Positions 36,921 to 46,726 of a stretch of 64,000 nucleotides of DNA are shown here, piece after piece. Position numbers and translations under genes: made by a program. The notes below the pieces were generated by a model, which saw only the letters and a list, made by a program, of their open reading frames with translations, searched no databases and had not been told where the DNA came from. Within the stretch, counting starts at the first letter, position 1. Each line of letters opens with the position of its first letter. This DNA comes from Candidatus Marithrix sp. Canyon 246 (lineage in GTDB: Bacteria > Pseudomonadota > Gammaproteobacteria > Beggiatoales > Beggiatoaceae). The stretch lies in NCBI RefSeq assembly GCF_001723685.1, contig NZ_MCBX01000007.1, positions 1-64,000 on the forward strand. Direction: 5' to 3'.

Positions 36921-38663
36921 TCAAAACAAATGAGCCGCTTGCTGTCCAAAGCGTATCTGTTTAATTATCAGAAATAGCATCGCGATCAAAAATGCTATTG
37001 CTAATATTATCGCGCTTACTATTCCATATTCTCCCCATAATAGCGGTAACAGTTGTAAATCCCCTATTTGGATGCTGTTTTCATATATTTTGCTAATTAT
37101 ACTTAGTTCTGCGCTTAGTTCATTTCTCATCATTATTATTGCTCCTATTGTTAGTATTGTCGCTACTAGGAAGCTTAGTATTATTTGGATGTACAGGATT
37201 AGGTGCAGTTGGTTCCAAGACATTCCTTTTGCTAGAAAAATTCCATACTCATGTTGGCGGTGTTGGATCACTATTCCTATTTGTACTATTAATAATACCA
37301 CTATAAAAAGCAGGAAAAATTGGCTGTAGATTGAATTTAGTAGTTGCATTATTTTGTCAATAAAGTCAAAACGAATCAGTGCGTTGTGATAGGTTGGATG
37401 AGGGCTTAATGCTGGTGGATCATTTTCTGTTCTGCTAATGGTTTTAAGATCTTTTAAGTGCTGAAATAGCATGTCGCGTTCGGTATAAATAAAGCCTTGT
37501 TGATAGCCGCCAATCATGGTTAGCATATCAGCAGTGGCTTTTGTGTCGCTACATGTTGCATGTCCTTTTTTGGCATATCTTTTCCATGCCGGTACAATTT
37601 CTTCACATGGTTTATTGCTTATAATACTTAAATATCCATTGTTATAGCTCAATTTATGCCCTTCTATGAATTCTCCTATGCTTAAATAAGGTTCTGTTAG
37701 TAGTTGTTCAGAGTCTGTTTGTAGTGGTATTTTATAAAGTTCGGCGCATTGTTTTACCCATTTTAATGGTAGGGGCTGTTTGGGTATAATCTGATTTCTA
37801 GGTGTATTGTCTTTGGCTAATAAGCAGTCTGTTAAGTTATCGCGCAAGCTTTCATTTTCTTGATCTTGCCAGAACATTAGTGTCTTAATGCGTTGTATTG
37901 AAGCTCCTTCTGCTTCTGGATAATAGTTTAATTGTGGAGAATATTTTGCTTCTTTTAGAGCTGAGAAGGTGCTTATTGGAAATAGAAATGCTAGTTCTTC
38001 CATTGTGGGTATGCGCCCTTTTGCCCAGTTTATACTAAATGGCATCAGTTCACGCCCTCGTCTAGTGTTTACTTCTAACCATAGTTGCTTGTTTGCTAGA
38101 CAGTATAATTTGTCAGAACTCGCTGCTTGAGTTTTAAAGTTGGGTAATTTGTCTTTTAAGGCATTTTCGTAGGCTTCACATTGAAAATATTGTTTAAACA
38201 AGGATTTACTTAATATTATTTCTAATGGCAATGCTGTGGTTTTGTTGCCTTTCCACAAGGGATCATCTGCCGAAACTGCCCAACCTTTAAAGGCTATTTG
38301 TTCTGCTTGCCATAAATCCGTTTTACCATCTATGGTTCTCGGAAGTGATACTTGATCCCATTCTACTAGGCGATATGGATGGATGTTATAATCCAAAGAT
38401 TCTAGCAATTCACGATCCATTACCCGCCCCTCATCATCTACCTTTGCCACAATCCAAATTGGTATTCCTGCATCCTTTACATAGCCAAGAGATACATCCA
38501 TAAAACGATTTAATAAGCCTTCACGACTGCCATAAACTAGCAAGGCTAAGCTTAGAGTTAATGCTAATAACATTGTTAGCCAGAAAAAGTCGGGCTTACT
38601 ACTTTTGCTCCATAAGAACGAACGTCGCCATTCAATCCAAGCTAGTTTCCACCAGAGTCTCAT
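36921..38663 (-). CDS. FtsX/MacB-type ABC transporter permease
   Basis: The 580-residue protein has one membrane helix near the N-terminus (FFWLTMLLALTLSLALLVYG), a large extracytoplasmic domain of roughly 400 residues with several cysteines, and three C-terminal helices (FFLLFIVVLLIVQIGIVI, IILSFLVATILTIGAIIMM, GIVSAIILAIAFLIAMLFLI). This is the MacB/FtsX topology of ABC exporters that act mechanically on periplasmic substrates. The start at 38663 overlaps the ATPase stop as ATGA, which favours it over the longer frame from 38717. An internally deleted fragment of this gene lies at 50413-50520. Confidence 0.85.
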   Translation of the reverse strand: MRLWWKLAWIEWRRSFLWSKSSKPDFFWLTMLLALTLSLALLVYGSREGLLNRFMDVSLGYVKDAGIPIWIVAKVDDEGRVMDRELLESLDYNIHPYRLVEWDQVSLPRTIDGKTDLWQAEQIAFKGWAVSADDPLWKGNKTTALPLEIILSKSLFKQYFQCEAYENALKDKLPNFKTQAASSDKLYCLANKQLWLEVNTRRGRELMPFSINWAKGRIPTMEELAFLFPISTFSALKEAKYSPQLNYYPEAEGASIQRIKTLMFWQDQENESLRDNLTDCLLAKDNTPRNQIIPKQPLPLKWVKQCAELYKIPLQTDSEQLLTEPYLSIGEFIEGHKLSYNNGYLSIISNKPCEEIVPAWKRYAKKGHATCSDTKATADMLTMIGGYQQGFIYTERDMLFQHLKDLKTISRTENDPPALSPHPTYHNALIRFDFIDKIMQLLNSIYSQFFLLFIVVLLIVQIGIVIQHRQHEYGIFLAKGMSWNQLHLILYIQIILSFLVATILTIGAIIMMRNELSAELSIISKIYENSIQIGDLQLLPLLWGEYGIVSAIILAIAFLIAMLFLIIKQIRFGQQAAHLF

Positions 38664-39436
38664 TGTATTTCTCCACGTTTCCAGTTTTCTAAGTCTAAAC
38701 GGTTTTTTAGCTGACATAAACCTTTTTCTATAAATAGAAACTTGTCTATTTCCATCATATCTAAATCATCCGTATGGTGATGAGTTACCCATATTAGGCG
38801 ATGTTGATTTATATCTGCTTCTACCCAGTTTTTTAGCACATTCATTACTTGTAAGCGTGTATGATAGTCCAATTGTCCAGTAGGCTCATCAGCAAATAAT
38901 ACCCACGGATTATGAATCATAGCTTGTGCTAAAGCAACGCGCTGCTTTTGTCCACCTGATAGTTGAGAAGGAAAACTATTCATAAAGTCTTTTATGCTCT
39001 CCTCCGGTAATAATACTGCTTTTAATTGCTTTTCAGCCGCTTTACGTGCTACTGTCCAAGTTTCTCCTCTTAGAACTAAGGGATAAGCTATATTTTCGGG
39101 TACAGTTAAGTGAGCGGATAGAGTATTATCTTGAAAAGCAAAACCAAAACGCTCTCGACGTAGCCAAGCTGCTGTTTTAGAACTTAAACCGTTTTTATTC
39201 CAAGAACAAGTTTTGCCATCGGGAAAAGTCCATGTAATTTGCCCTTGAGAAGGCCACTTTAAGGCCGCTAGTAGATACAGCAAAGTACTTTTACCTTGTC
39301 CACTTGGACCCATTAGGGGTAACTTGACATTTTCTTCTATCAGAGAAGACGCTAAATTAATGTTTTTTAGTGTTGCCTGTTGGCGAGTTGGCCATTTAGC
39401 GGTTACGTCTTCAAATTTACATTGCCATTTGGTCAT
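38660..39436 (-). CDS. ABC transporter ATP-binding protein (LolD/MacB type)
   Basis: The ATPase has 258 residues with Walker A GPSGQGKSTLLYL (about 41), signature LSGGQKQRVALAQAMI, Walker B WVLFADEPTGQLD and the H-loop WVTHHHTDDLDMM. The sequence belongs with LolD/FtsE/MacB-type subunits and pairs with the overlapping FtsX-like permease. GGAGTAAATTACG in front of the ATG is a good ribosome binding site. Fragments of its 5' end, with the same leader, recur at 39911-39958 and 47056-47209, so this gene has been duplicated and broken twice nearby. Confidence 0.93.
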   Translation of the reverse strand: MTKWQCKFEDVTAKWPTRQQATLKNINLASSLIEENVKLPLMGPSGQGKSTLLYLLAALKWPSQGQITWTFPDGKTCSWNKNGLSSKTAAWLRRERFGFAFQDNTLSAHLTVPENIAYPLVLRGETWTVARKAAEKQLKAVLLPEESIKDFMNSFPSQLSGGQKQRVALAQAMIHNPWVLFADEPTGQLDYHTRLQVMNVLKNWVEADINQHRLIWVTHHHTDDLDMMEIDKFLFIEKGLCQLKNRLDLENWKRGEIQ

Positions 39437-39988
39437 CGTAATTTACTCCTTTTTACTATTTTTTTTTACGTTTTGAACTGTGATTTATGTGATTTTTTAT
39501 GATTTTTATTACTGTACAGGACAAAAATTCCCCTGAAAGGGGATAACATACTAGCCTAGGGCAACGCCCTAGGATTTAGTTAATGATGTGTTAGCCCTGA
39601 AAGGGCGAGACATCATGTCTCGCCCTTTCAGGGCTGAAATTCTAAACCAATCAATCCTAGGGCGTTGCCCTAGGCTGGTATGTTTGCCCCTTTCAGGGGC
39701 TTTTAACAACACATATTTTTCGTTATTTACTCCTTTTTAGTATAAGTTGTACTATTTATGGTAGAGCAAGAGATTTACATATTGGGGCATTTTTTTACGC
39801 TTTGAACTGTGATTTATGTGATTTTTATGAGAAAATAACATCACATTAATCACATGAATCACAAAAATCACAGCTCAAAATACTTTTCAGTGAATAGGCT
39901 AATACTTAGCATAAAATGTCGGGTTACGTCTTCAAATTGACATTGCCATTTGGTCATCATTATTTACTCCAAAAGATTAGATAAGTGT
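39437..39988. other. Rearranged leader region with element 2 and an ATPase 5' fragment
   Basis: No gene is present. The ATPase leader (39437-39529) is followed by palindromic element 2 (39530-39700). A second copy of the leader is at 39723-39779 (TTATTTACTCCTTTTTAGTA), similar to 47212-47267. A duplicated stretch with TTTGAACTGTGATTTATGTG occurs at about 39470 and 39795. A 5' fragment of the ATPase gene (MTKWQCQFEDVT) lies on the minus strand at 39920-39957. Confidence 0.75.
39530..39700. repeat. Nested palindromic element 2
   Basis: The 171-bp element starts CCCCTGAAAGGGGATAACAT and ends with the inverted form. Inside lie CCTAGGGCAACGCCCTAGG and its opposite copy, and a central GCCCTGAAAGGGCGAGACAT hairpin meeting its complement. 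It shares its short centre with element 3. It sits within the duplicated leader of the ABC operon. Confidence 0.9.
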
Positions 39989-41041
39989 TTAAGGTTTAAG
40001 AAATTCTTCTAAGCTTGTTTGAATTTGCATCATTGCTTGTTCATCTTGTAATGTTTGACATTGCGCTTCGGCTTTTTGTGTCCAAGCTGTACATTTGCCA
40101 GTTGTTAATACGGTAAAGGGTATTCCTGCTCTTTTCCAAGTTATTAGGGGTACGCTTAAATTTTTGTCATTGATGTCGTTGATATTTCTAGGTATGTTAC
40201 TGTTATAAGTGATATAATATACGCTTTGTAAGCTTTGTTTGTTATATACTATGTTGATTAAATCTAAGTCTTGTAAGGCGCGTAAGTCACTGGCACCAAA
40301 ACGTATGTTGTGAAGCCGTTGCCATATAAAACGTCGCGTTTCTTTTGATTTTTCTAAATCTGCCATGTCTTCACATCTAAGTAGAGCTGAACTTAATTTT
40401 CGCCCCGGTTCTATTTTTACTACGGTAAATGGAGTGCTAGTTTTGAGTTGTTTTTCAAAAACTTTTAGCATTGTTGTCGGAATTTGTCTGCCATATTTAT
40501 CAAGTTTGTCGCCGGTGGAAATAATGATAAGTTTACGTTTACCATGACAATCATAAGGTTTAAACTCATTTGTTTGTGTACAGCGACTGATTGGTTTATC
40601 ATTGAGTTCATCAAATAATCTTATATAATTGTCATGTGTAAATTCAATGCTTTCTAGTTGCTGGTGGTTGGTGTTTTCACGGCAATCGGTTTTGTTGCTG
40701 TATGAATAAATTGCATAATCTTTATTATTGTAGTCTATTATGGGCGGAGTAGTAGGCTGTGAATTTGAGATGAGTTTGATTTGGATATGTAATTCTTGTT
40801 CTATTTCTTGTTTAGATAGAGGTATAGTTAGTGTAGTTGGTAATTTGTTGCAGTTTGCGATAACAGTATCTTTTTGAATATCAACAGTTTCACAATCTTT
40901 TAATAAATTAATATTTTCACTATTAAGCTTTTCTATTAATTTATAGGGTAGTTTTATTTTTACCTTGTAGGGCTGGCTTGCAAAGCTATAACTTATTAAT
41001 AATGCAAGAATAAAAAAACTGGTAATTTTATATATATTCAT
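39989..41041 (-). CDS. Exported hypothetical protein upstream of the ABC transporter
   Basis: The 350-residue protein begins with a signal peptide (MNIYKITSFFILALLISYSF). Residues 25-95 look like a beta-sandwich. From about 165 the segment CHGKRKLIIISTGDKLDKYG could open a Rossmann-like or vWA-like domain, with EPGRKLSSALLRCEDM later. Seven cysteines in the mature part suggest disulfides. It lies upstream of the ABC ATPase and downstream of the caspase-like gene, all on the minus strand, so it may be the periplasmic partner of that transporter. I do not recognise a family. Confidence 0.6.
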   Translation of the reverse strand: MNIYKITSFFILALLISYSFASQPYKVKIKLPYKLIEKLNSENINLLKDCETVDIQKDTVIANCNKLPTTLTIPLSKQEIEQELHIQIKLISNSQPTTPPIIDYNNKDYAIYSYSNKTDCRENTNHQQLESIEFTHDNYIRLFDELNDKPISRCTQTNEFKPYDCHGKRKLIIISTGDKLDKYGRQIPTTMLKVFEKQLKTSTPFTVVKIEPGRKLSSALLRCEDMADLEKSKETRRFIWQRLHNIRFGASDLRALQDLDLINIVYNKQSLQSVYYITYNSNIPRNINDINDKNLSVPLITWKRAGIPFTVLTTGKCTAWTQKAEAQCQTLQDEQAMMQIQTSLEEFLKP

Positions 41042-41085
41042 TATTTAATTCCTCTTAATGACTCATGTTACGCACATGTAGTTTT

Positions 41086-41197
41086 GTAGGTTGGGTTAGC
41101 TTTTTTTGCAAAGCAAAAAAACGTAACCCAACAAGAATGTGCCATAAAATGTTGGGTTACGTTATCGCGCGTCGCGCGATAAGCTAACCCAACCTAC
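41086..41197. repeat. Composite palindrome with TAGGTTGGGTTAGC ends
   Basis: GTAGGTTGGGTTAGC (41086-41100) and GCTAACCCAACCTAC (41183-41197) are inverted ends. Inside, GCTTTTTTTGCAAAGC, an AACCCAAC/GTTGGGTT pair and the near-perfect palindrome ATCGCGCGTCGCGCGAT follow. The unit sits between two genes of the caspase/ABC group and has no coding content. Confidence 0.85.
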
Positions 41198-41263
41198 TCT
41201 ACTTGTCATTTTATATATATTCATTATCAAAATCCTCTTAATGAGTAGTACAACGGATTTAAA

Positions 41264-43330
41264 TTATGGCAAGAAATCTTTAGGTATAGAGTAGATAGTT
41301 TGTTTTCTAAAACTGTGATCGTAACGATACTCATCGTTAGGTCCTAATGGTTTAGGTGGCTTCAGTCTTAGACGTTGGAGATTTTTACTTTTATCACTTA
41401 TACCACGACATTGTGATTCAGGATAAGGATCTAATGAATAAGCAACCTTATAGGTAGGATTGGATGTTAGCCGAGTTAGAAGATCAAATATATCTTTTAT
41501 CCACTTAGTAAGGCGATGAAATTCACATGGTGGCATATTGAGTATTTCTCGCTTACTGTATTGCATTAATGGACTGTGTTCACGGACTGGTAGCCCATTT
41601 ATGCGTTTAAGGATCTCACCTAATATTTCTACTTCTAAAGCGTCCGCAATCTCTGGATATCCCAATATAAGTTGGGTTTCTTCTTTTAAAGTACGGATAA
41701 TTTCTCTTTTAATTTGATTAAATCCCTTGTTATGAATACCATAAAACAATGGTCGCAATAAGCTTTTAAAATTATCCAAGTCTCTGGAACTTATCCAGAT
41801 TTCTTCCACAAGTTTGTCTGATACTGGAATATAGGCATCAATAATACTATCATTGAATAATTTAGCATCCTCACGGCTAAATATGAATGTTGGTATAGCA
41901 ACATGATAGTATCGTTTTCTTTGTCTATCTATCACTATATCTAATAGCGGCAAATGTAAGGGATATTTATACCAAAAGTTACCACCTTGAATTTTGATTT
42001 TTTGATCCTTTGTAGCTTGTAAATCAGTATAAGCATATACAAATTCAAGCATCTCTTTAGGGCGAATTTGCAACCTCGTATTCCATGGAATAATTCTATC
42101 TTTATCAACCCAACCAATTAATGGTGGAGCCATAATTAAATTATATTTATCTGCTAATAAATAACTTTTTGGTGTTTCAGCAAAGATAAAGTACATTTCA
42201 AAGTTAGATAGGAATCTATTCCCGGGAGAAAGTGGAGCTGGTGTTCTTATAAAAGCTTTACGTTCTAAACCTTGTTTATCTTGAAGAGGTTTGATTCGAC
42301 ATAGCAAATCTTGTCTATCCATCCATCCTAATGCTTCGTTGGGTAAGCAACCAGATTTACAGATTTGAACGCGCCCTGATGTTCGACTGTCACTAATGCT
42401 TAGAGCATCTAATACTTCACCAAAGTAAAGTGTAGTTTTTTTATGATGTCCATGTGCTTTATAATACACTGGCGCGTTATTACGTAAAACACGTAAAGGC
42501 AATGAACTGTTAATGCTTTGATTGTCACTTAGTAATGGAAACGAATATCCTTCGCAGCTACCTTCAATAGAAGCCTGAATAGAGTGATTGTTAAGTGGCG
42601 ATGGAGTTATTGTGCTAACTGGTGGTTTAGGTGGTTGCGGTATAGGCGTAACATTAGGTTTTTTAAGCACAAAAACAAAATCGCCTCGTGATAATGCATA
42701 ATCTTCAATTTTTCCAGATTGTGGATTTTGATTAGAATGTTCTGGTACTTTATTTTTTAGATACAATCCTAATTCTGCTCCCGTAATATAGCCATCTTTA
42801 TATAGATCACCCCAACCATAATGTATAGCATCAACAAAAGCTGGTGTAAATACACTTTTGGCAGGCACTGTTTCGTTGGCATTTCCAGCGGTAATAAATT
42901 GGCGCACTGGTTCTTTTGTCCATTGTTGAATTTTTTCTGGTACTGATGACTTGCCCTTCGCCTTAAACGCCGTTCCAGAAAAACAACTATCAAATAAAAA
43001 TAATACATGTTTAGCCTCAATTCGCCGCGCCCAAGTCATTATCTGATCCATATCCACAGCTTTTCGTAAAAATCCTATCTTATCAATATTTGGATTAGGG
43101 GCATCAGTCGGAACAATATAACCTTTATCTTTGCGCGTATAACCATGTCCTGAAAAGAAAAACAATAAACGATTGTTTTTCTGAAAACCATATTTATCAA
43201 TAAAAGTCTTAAATTGTTCTCTTAATTGATCAGCATTGAGATTTAAACGCATTTCAACTTGAAAACCTTGCGATTCAAGAACTTTTTTTACATCTTTTAA
43301 TTCGTCGGGAATACTGTTTAAATTCATCAT
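41264..43330 (-). CDS. Caspase-like (peptidase C14) protein, N-terminus possibly truncated
   Basis: The 688-residue protein has the caspase dyad: His62 in FFFSGHGYT and Cys116 in LFLFDSCFSG. Residues 1-25 begin at LNSIPDELKDVKKVLESQGF, which in related proteins follows a first strand and turn (ALLIG-like). That strand is absent, and upstream DNA reads only a few codons before a stop, so the start may have been lost. A proline-rich linker (about 230-250) leads to a long C-terminal region of unknown fold (FEMYFIFAETPKSYLLADKY, LQIRPKEMLEFVYAYTDLQA). Fragments of that C-terminal region recur at 44117-44806 and 50765-51040. No signal peptide is visible. Confidence 0.78.
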   Translation of the reverse strand: MMNLNSIPDELKDVKKVLESQGFQVEMRLNLNADQLREQFKTFIDKYGFQKNNRLLFFFSGHGYTRKDKGYIVPTDAPNPNIDKIGFLRKAVDMDQIMTWARRIEAKHVLFLFDSCFSGTAFKAKGKSSVPEKIQQWTKEPVRQFITAGNANETVPAKSVFTPAFVDAIHYGWGDLYKDGYITGAELGLYLKNKVPEHSNQNPQSGKIEDYALSRGDFVFVLKKPNVTPIPQPPKPPVSTITPSPLNNHSIQASIEGSCEGYSFPLLSDNQSINSSLPLRVLRNNAPVYYKAHGHHKKTTLYFGEVLDALSISDSRTSGRVQICKSGCLPNEALGWMDRQDLLCRIKPLQDKQGLERKAFIRTPAPLSPGNRFLSNFEMYFIFAETPKSYLLADKYNLIMAPPLIGWVDKDRIIPWNTRLQIRPKEMLEFVYAYTDLQATKDQKIKIQGGNFWYKYPLHLPLLDIVIDRQRKRYYHVAIPTFIFSREDAKLFNDSIIDAYIPVSDKLVEEIWISSRDLDNFKSLLRPLFYGIHNKGFNQIKREIIRTLKEETQLILGYPEIADALEVEILGEILKRINGLPVREHSPLMQYSKREILNMPPCEFHRLTKWIKDIFDLLTRLTSNPTYKVAYSLDPYPESQCRGISDKSKNLQRLRLKPPKPLGPNDEYRYDHSFRKQTIYSIPKDFLP

Positions 43331-43428
43331 TCCAGAACCAGATACTATGAAATTTGACTTAAAAATTGTTGGTCATTGTGCTAGAATGTATTCTAATCAA
43401 ACTATTTAAAATAAAAGGGGTTTAAATA

Positions 43429-43665
43429 ATGGGTACCATAACGCTCAAAGTGCCTCAAGACATCCAGCTGGAATACCAAATTGATAATGCCAAAATGGCA
43501 GTTCAGTTACTTGAGTGGCTAAAACATCTTCAAACGCAATCAATTGAAGAAAGTTCTATACCTAGTACTACGGCTCTAAATCAATGGGAATCTAAAGCAC
43601 AAGAGAATTTAACTCGCCATAATAAAACTGGCCTCTTACCAGACGGTTTGTTTGATTTCGATTAA
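43429..43665 (+). CDS. Putative antitoxin of the YafO-type pair
   Basis: The 78-residue protein is acidic at its C-terminus (LLPDGLFDFD) and begins with a strand-rich ITLKVPQDIQLEYQI, as in small DNA-binding antitoxins. It precedes a YafO-like toxin gene by 6 bp on the same strand. AAAAGGGG upstream provides a ribosome binding site. It does not look like the classical YafN antitoxin, so the identification rests on gene order. Confidence 0.65.
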   Translation: MGTITLKVPQDIQLEYQIDNAKMAVQLLEWLKHLQTQSIEESSIPSTTALNQWESKAQENLTRHNKTGLLPDGLFDFD

Positions 43666-43671
43666 TAAAAT

Positions 43672-44094
43672 ATGTCTTCAGTAAAAGTATCTAAAGAAAT
43701 TCAGAAATTCTCTGAGTATGAAAAGCTGGTTCAAGGCTTTCATCAACATATCAAGGGTAATACGCCAGTTTTTCTAGGTAGGGATGTTTCGTATGATCAC
43801 TACAATACTTCACCAATGGTAAAACGTTACCTACGTCACATCCATATTTGTGTACCTTTAAATGAGGCACCTTCAAGCTGGGAAAAAATCGTAGAAAACT
43901 TTAGGCGTACTAATCAGATGAATAATCCTGATAAAGATTTTGCCTTGGTTTATTGTTATAACGATCTAACAGACAGCTATTATCTATTAACAATAATCGG
44001 TCCTGATGCTCATAATTATGAACGTTGGATGGGGTTTTTAAGAGATATAGCTATACAAGCGGAACGCCTGCTAACTGGTTCTAAAAACCAGTAA
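43672..44094 (+). CDS. YafO-family toxin (mRNA interferase type)
   Basis: The 140-residue protein follows the YafO pattern: FLGRDVSYDHY, SPMVKRYLRHIHICV, RTNQMNNPDKDFALVYCYND, YYLLTIIGPDAHNYERW and a final helix DIAIQAERL. E. coli YafO cleaves mRNA on the ribosome. The upstream 78-codon gene is the likely antitoxin. The pair lies between two divergently oriented blocks of caspase-type sequence, the 41264 gene and its pseudogene at 44117. Confidence 0.8.
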   Translation: MSSVKVSKEIQKFSEYEKLVQGFHQHIKGNTPVFLGRDVSYDHYNTSPMVKRYLRHIHICVPLNEAPSSWEKIVENFRRTNQMNNPDKDFALVYCYNDLTDSYYLLTIIGPDAHNYERWMGFLRDIAIQAERLLTGSKNQ

Positions 44095-44116
44095 ATACAA
44101 AAATCACAGTTCAAAA

Positions 44117-44806
44117 TTATGGAAAGAAATCTATAGGTATAGAATAAATAGTTTCACCTCGGAAATAGTGATCATAACCTTAAAAGTTGGATATTTCTAC
44201 CTTTGTCACTTATACGAGGACATTGTGATTCAGGATAAGGATGTAATGAATAAGCTATCTTATCAGTAGGATTGTTGGTTAGCCGAGTGATAAGATGAAA
44301 TATATCTTCTATCCACTTAATAAGGCGATTAAATTCACAATGTTGCATACTTAGTATTTCTCCATCTGAAGCTTCCGCAATTGCTGAGTTTCCCAATATT
44401 CGTTGAGTTTCCTCTGCTAAAACACGGATAAATTCTCTTTTTTGTTGAGTAAATCCCTTATTTTTCTATTATAAAACAATGGTCGCAATACACTTTTCCA
44501 GTTATCTAAATCTCTGGACAAAATCCAAATTTCTTCCACAAGTTTGTTTGATATTGGAATGTAGGCATCAATCATACTATCATTGAATAATTTAGCATCC
44601 TCACGGCTAAGTATGAATTTTGGTATAGCAACATGATAATATTGTTTTCCTCGCTTATGTTTCATATTTAATAGCAGCAAATGTAATGGATATTTATACC
44701 AAAAGTTACCACCTCGAATTTTGATATTTTTATTATTTGTATAGGCATATAGACATTCTAGCTGCTCTTTAGGGCGAATTTGTAACCTCATATTCCACAG
44801 CATAAT
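44117..44806 (-). pseudogene. C-terminal remnant of a caspase-like gene (paralogue of 41264)
   Basis: Three frame segments reproduce the C-terminal part of the 688-residue caspase-like protein. The first is MLWNMRLQIRPKEQLECLYA followed by GGNFWYKYPLHLLLLNM and FILSREDAKLFNDSMIDAY. The second is ASDGEILSMQHCEFNRLIKW through SDKGRNIQLLRL. The last is YDHYFRGETIYSIPIDFFP to the stop at 44117. Frameshifts separate them and the caspase domain is absent. Confidence 0.85.
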
Positions 44807-44927
44807 TCACGCTCTGATGGCGTTGTCACTGTTTTGGTATTACAAGCAGATAATAAGCTGATTATTAAAAGGGTTTAAACAGTAGTTGATTTATCATATA
44901 GTATAGTATCGTGTAGTATAGCATACT

Positions 44928-45413
44928 ATGCAGATGATCAAAATAGGAAAACTGGGAATATCTATTCAAACCTTGCACAAGTGGGAACAAACTGGAGAAC
45001 TGGTTCCTGATCGTAAGTCAAATGCAGGAACACGTTATTATGACACCGATAAATTGTTAAATCTAAACAATGAAGATAATCCAACGATAGGATATGCTCG
45101 TGTCTCTAGTCATGATCAAAAAGAGGATTTGGTACGACAATCCGAATTGCTAGAAACCTTTTGTGTCGCAAAAGGATGGCGGTTTAAGATTATTTCTGAC
45201 TTGGGTTCTGGTATGAACTACAAAAAGAAAGGCTTAAACGAACTATTAGAATTGATTCTGAAAAAGAAAATACGTCGAATAGTTTTAACACACAAAGATC
45301 GTTTATTGCGCTTTGGTTCTGAATTAGTTTTTGCATTATGCGAAATACAAGGCATTGAAATCGTTATTATCAACAAAGGTGAACAACCGTCATTTGAAGA
45401 AGAACAAAAATGA
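44928..45413 (+). mobile_element. tnpA: IS607-family serine recombinase TnpA, C-terminally shortened
   Basis: The 161-residue protein has a MerR-like helix-turn-helix start (ISIQTLHKWEQTGELVPDRK with GTRYYDTDKL) and a serine recombinase domain (IGYARVSSHDQKEDLVRQ, in which the catalytic serine lies; later IRRIVLTHKDRLLRFG). It ends in FEEEQK, whereas IS607 TnpA proteins usually continue for about 40 residues (a VIAIITVFSARLYG-type helix). The stop overlaps the tnpB start (ATGA). The upstream repeats of TATAGTATAG type near 44897-44927 may be the left end of the element. Confidence 0.85.
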
Positions 45414-46726
45414 AAGGTACACGTATTGTTTTCAGTCGCAATTTAAATCCAGGAAAATACAATGCACTGGATGAGCAAGCTCATTTATTAGGAAAGATAC
45501 GTTCTGAAGTGTGGCAAGTTTTTGGTTCAATCAACGGGGTGGGTGTCAATCATCGGATGATAAGAACGGATTGGGTCAAAAGCCGTGATTTCTCACCATT
45601 ACCCGCAAAAGAATGGAAAGAAACTTTACGTGATGCACTGGATGATATTCATTTATATGAAACCGCTTGCAAAGAAAAAGTCCGCAAACAAATTCATGCC
45701 AGATTTAAACAAGATAAAGACCGAAAAAAATACTTTGGTTTGCTTAAATATGACCAATGGCGTGAGAATCCTCTGCTCTGTCGTTGGATGCGTAAAATAA
45801 AAAAGCATGGTAGAAATCATACGCATAATCAAATCGTGTTAGAAAATGGTGTTTATAGTCAATTCAGAGGCAAAGATGGACGCACTTGGTTAAAAATTCC
45901 CTCTTTAATTCGTAGAAAACCTATTGCAATACCACTTAATACCAATGTGGATTTACATGGAATGCTAAGACTTATCATTAAAGATGGTGTGGTTGAAGTA
46001 CATTATTTAGCCAACAATCAAAAACATTCAAGTTGTGGCACAGAAGTGATAGGTGTAGATAAAGGCTACAGTGAAGTATTTGCTGATTCAGAAGGTGATT
46101 TTCACGGCGAAGGCTTTAGTAAATTACTCACACCAATATCAAATGCACGCACCTAAAAAAATAAAAAACGTAACAAATTGATTCAGATAGCTAAAAAATC
46201 CAAGCCAGCTAAACAAGCTAGAATAATAAAAAACAACTTAGGCATGAAAAAACGCCACCAACAAAACCGTAAAATCAAACAACAAATTAGAAGTCATTGT
46301 TTTAAGGCGGTGCATAGCGTGGTTGATAAAGCCAAAGACATAGTTGCAGAAGATTTAACTAGGCAAATACCGAAGAAAAACAACTGGAAACGGTTTAATA
46401 GATTAATGAATCAGTGGACTAAAGGTGCAATCACTGAAGCATTGGAGACAGTAACAAAAGCGAGAGGTTCTCGTTTGCATTATGTCAATGCTGCCTACAC
46501 CTCACAAATGGACTCAAACACACAACTCCTTGAAGGAAAACGTGTGGGCGATAAGTTTTACCATGTCAATGGGGAGGTTAAGCAAGCAGACACTAATGCT
46601 GCGTGTAATATTAAACAGCGTTTAAAAGACCTAGAAATACAGCGTTATACACCGTATCAAAAGGTTAAACAAATTTTGCTTAATAGACTTCACGCCGTGA
46701 AGGAGTTAGTTCCATTACCTCTGTAA
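45410..46726 (+). pseudogene. tnpB: IS607-type TnpB with in-frame stop
   Basis: The reading frame encodes a TnpB-like RuvC nuclease interrupted by TAA at 46154-46156. After the stop the same frame continues unbroken, so this is a nonsense change rather than a frameshift. RuvC residues are recognisable: the first aspartate in VIGVDKGYSE, the glutamate in IVAEDLTRQ and the last aspartate in QADTNAACNIKQR. Between the last two, where TnpB usually has a CxxC zinc ribbon, this copy reads YVNAAYTSQMDSNTQL and GKRVGDKFYHVNGE without cysteine pairs. The element is unlikely to make full-length TnpB unless the stop is suppressed. Confidence 0.85.
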
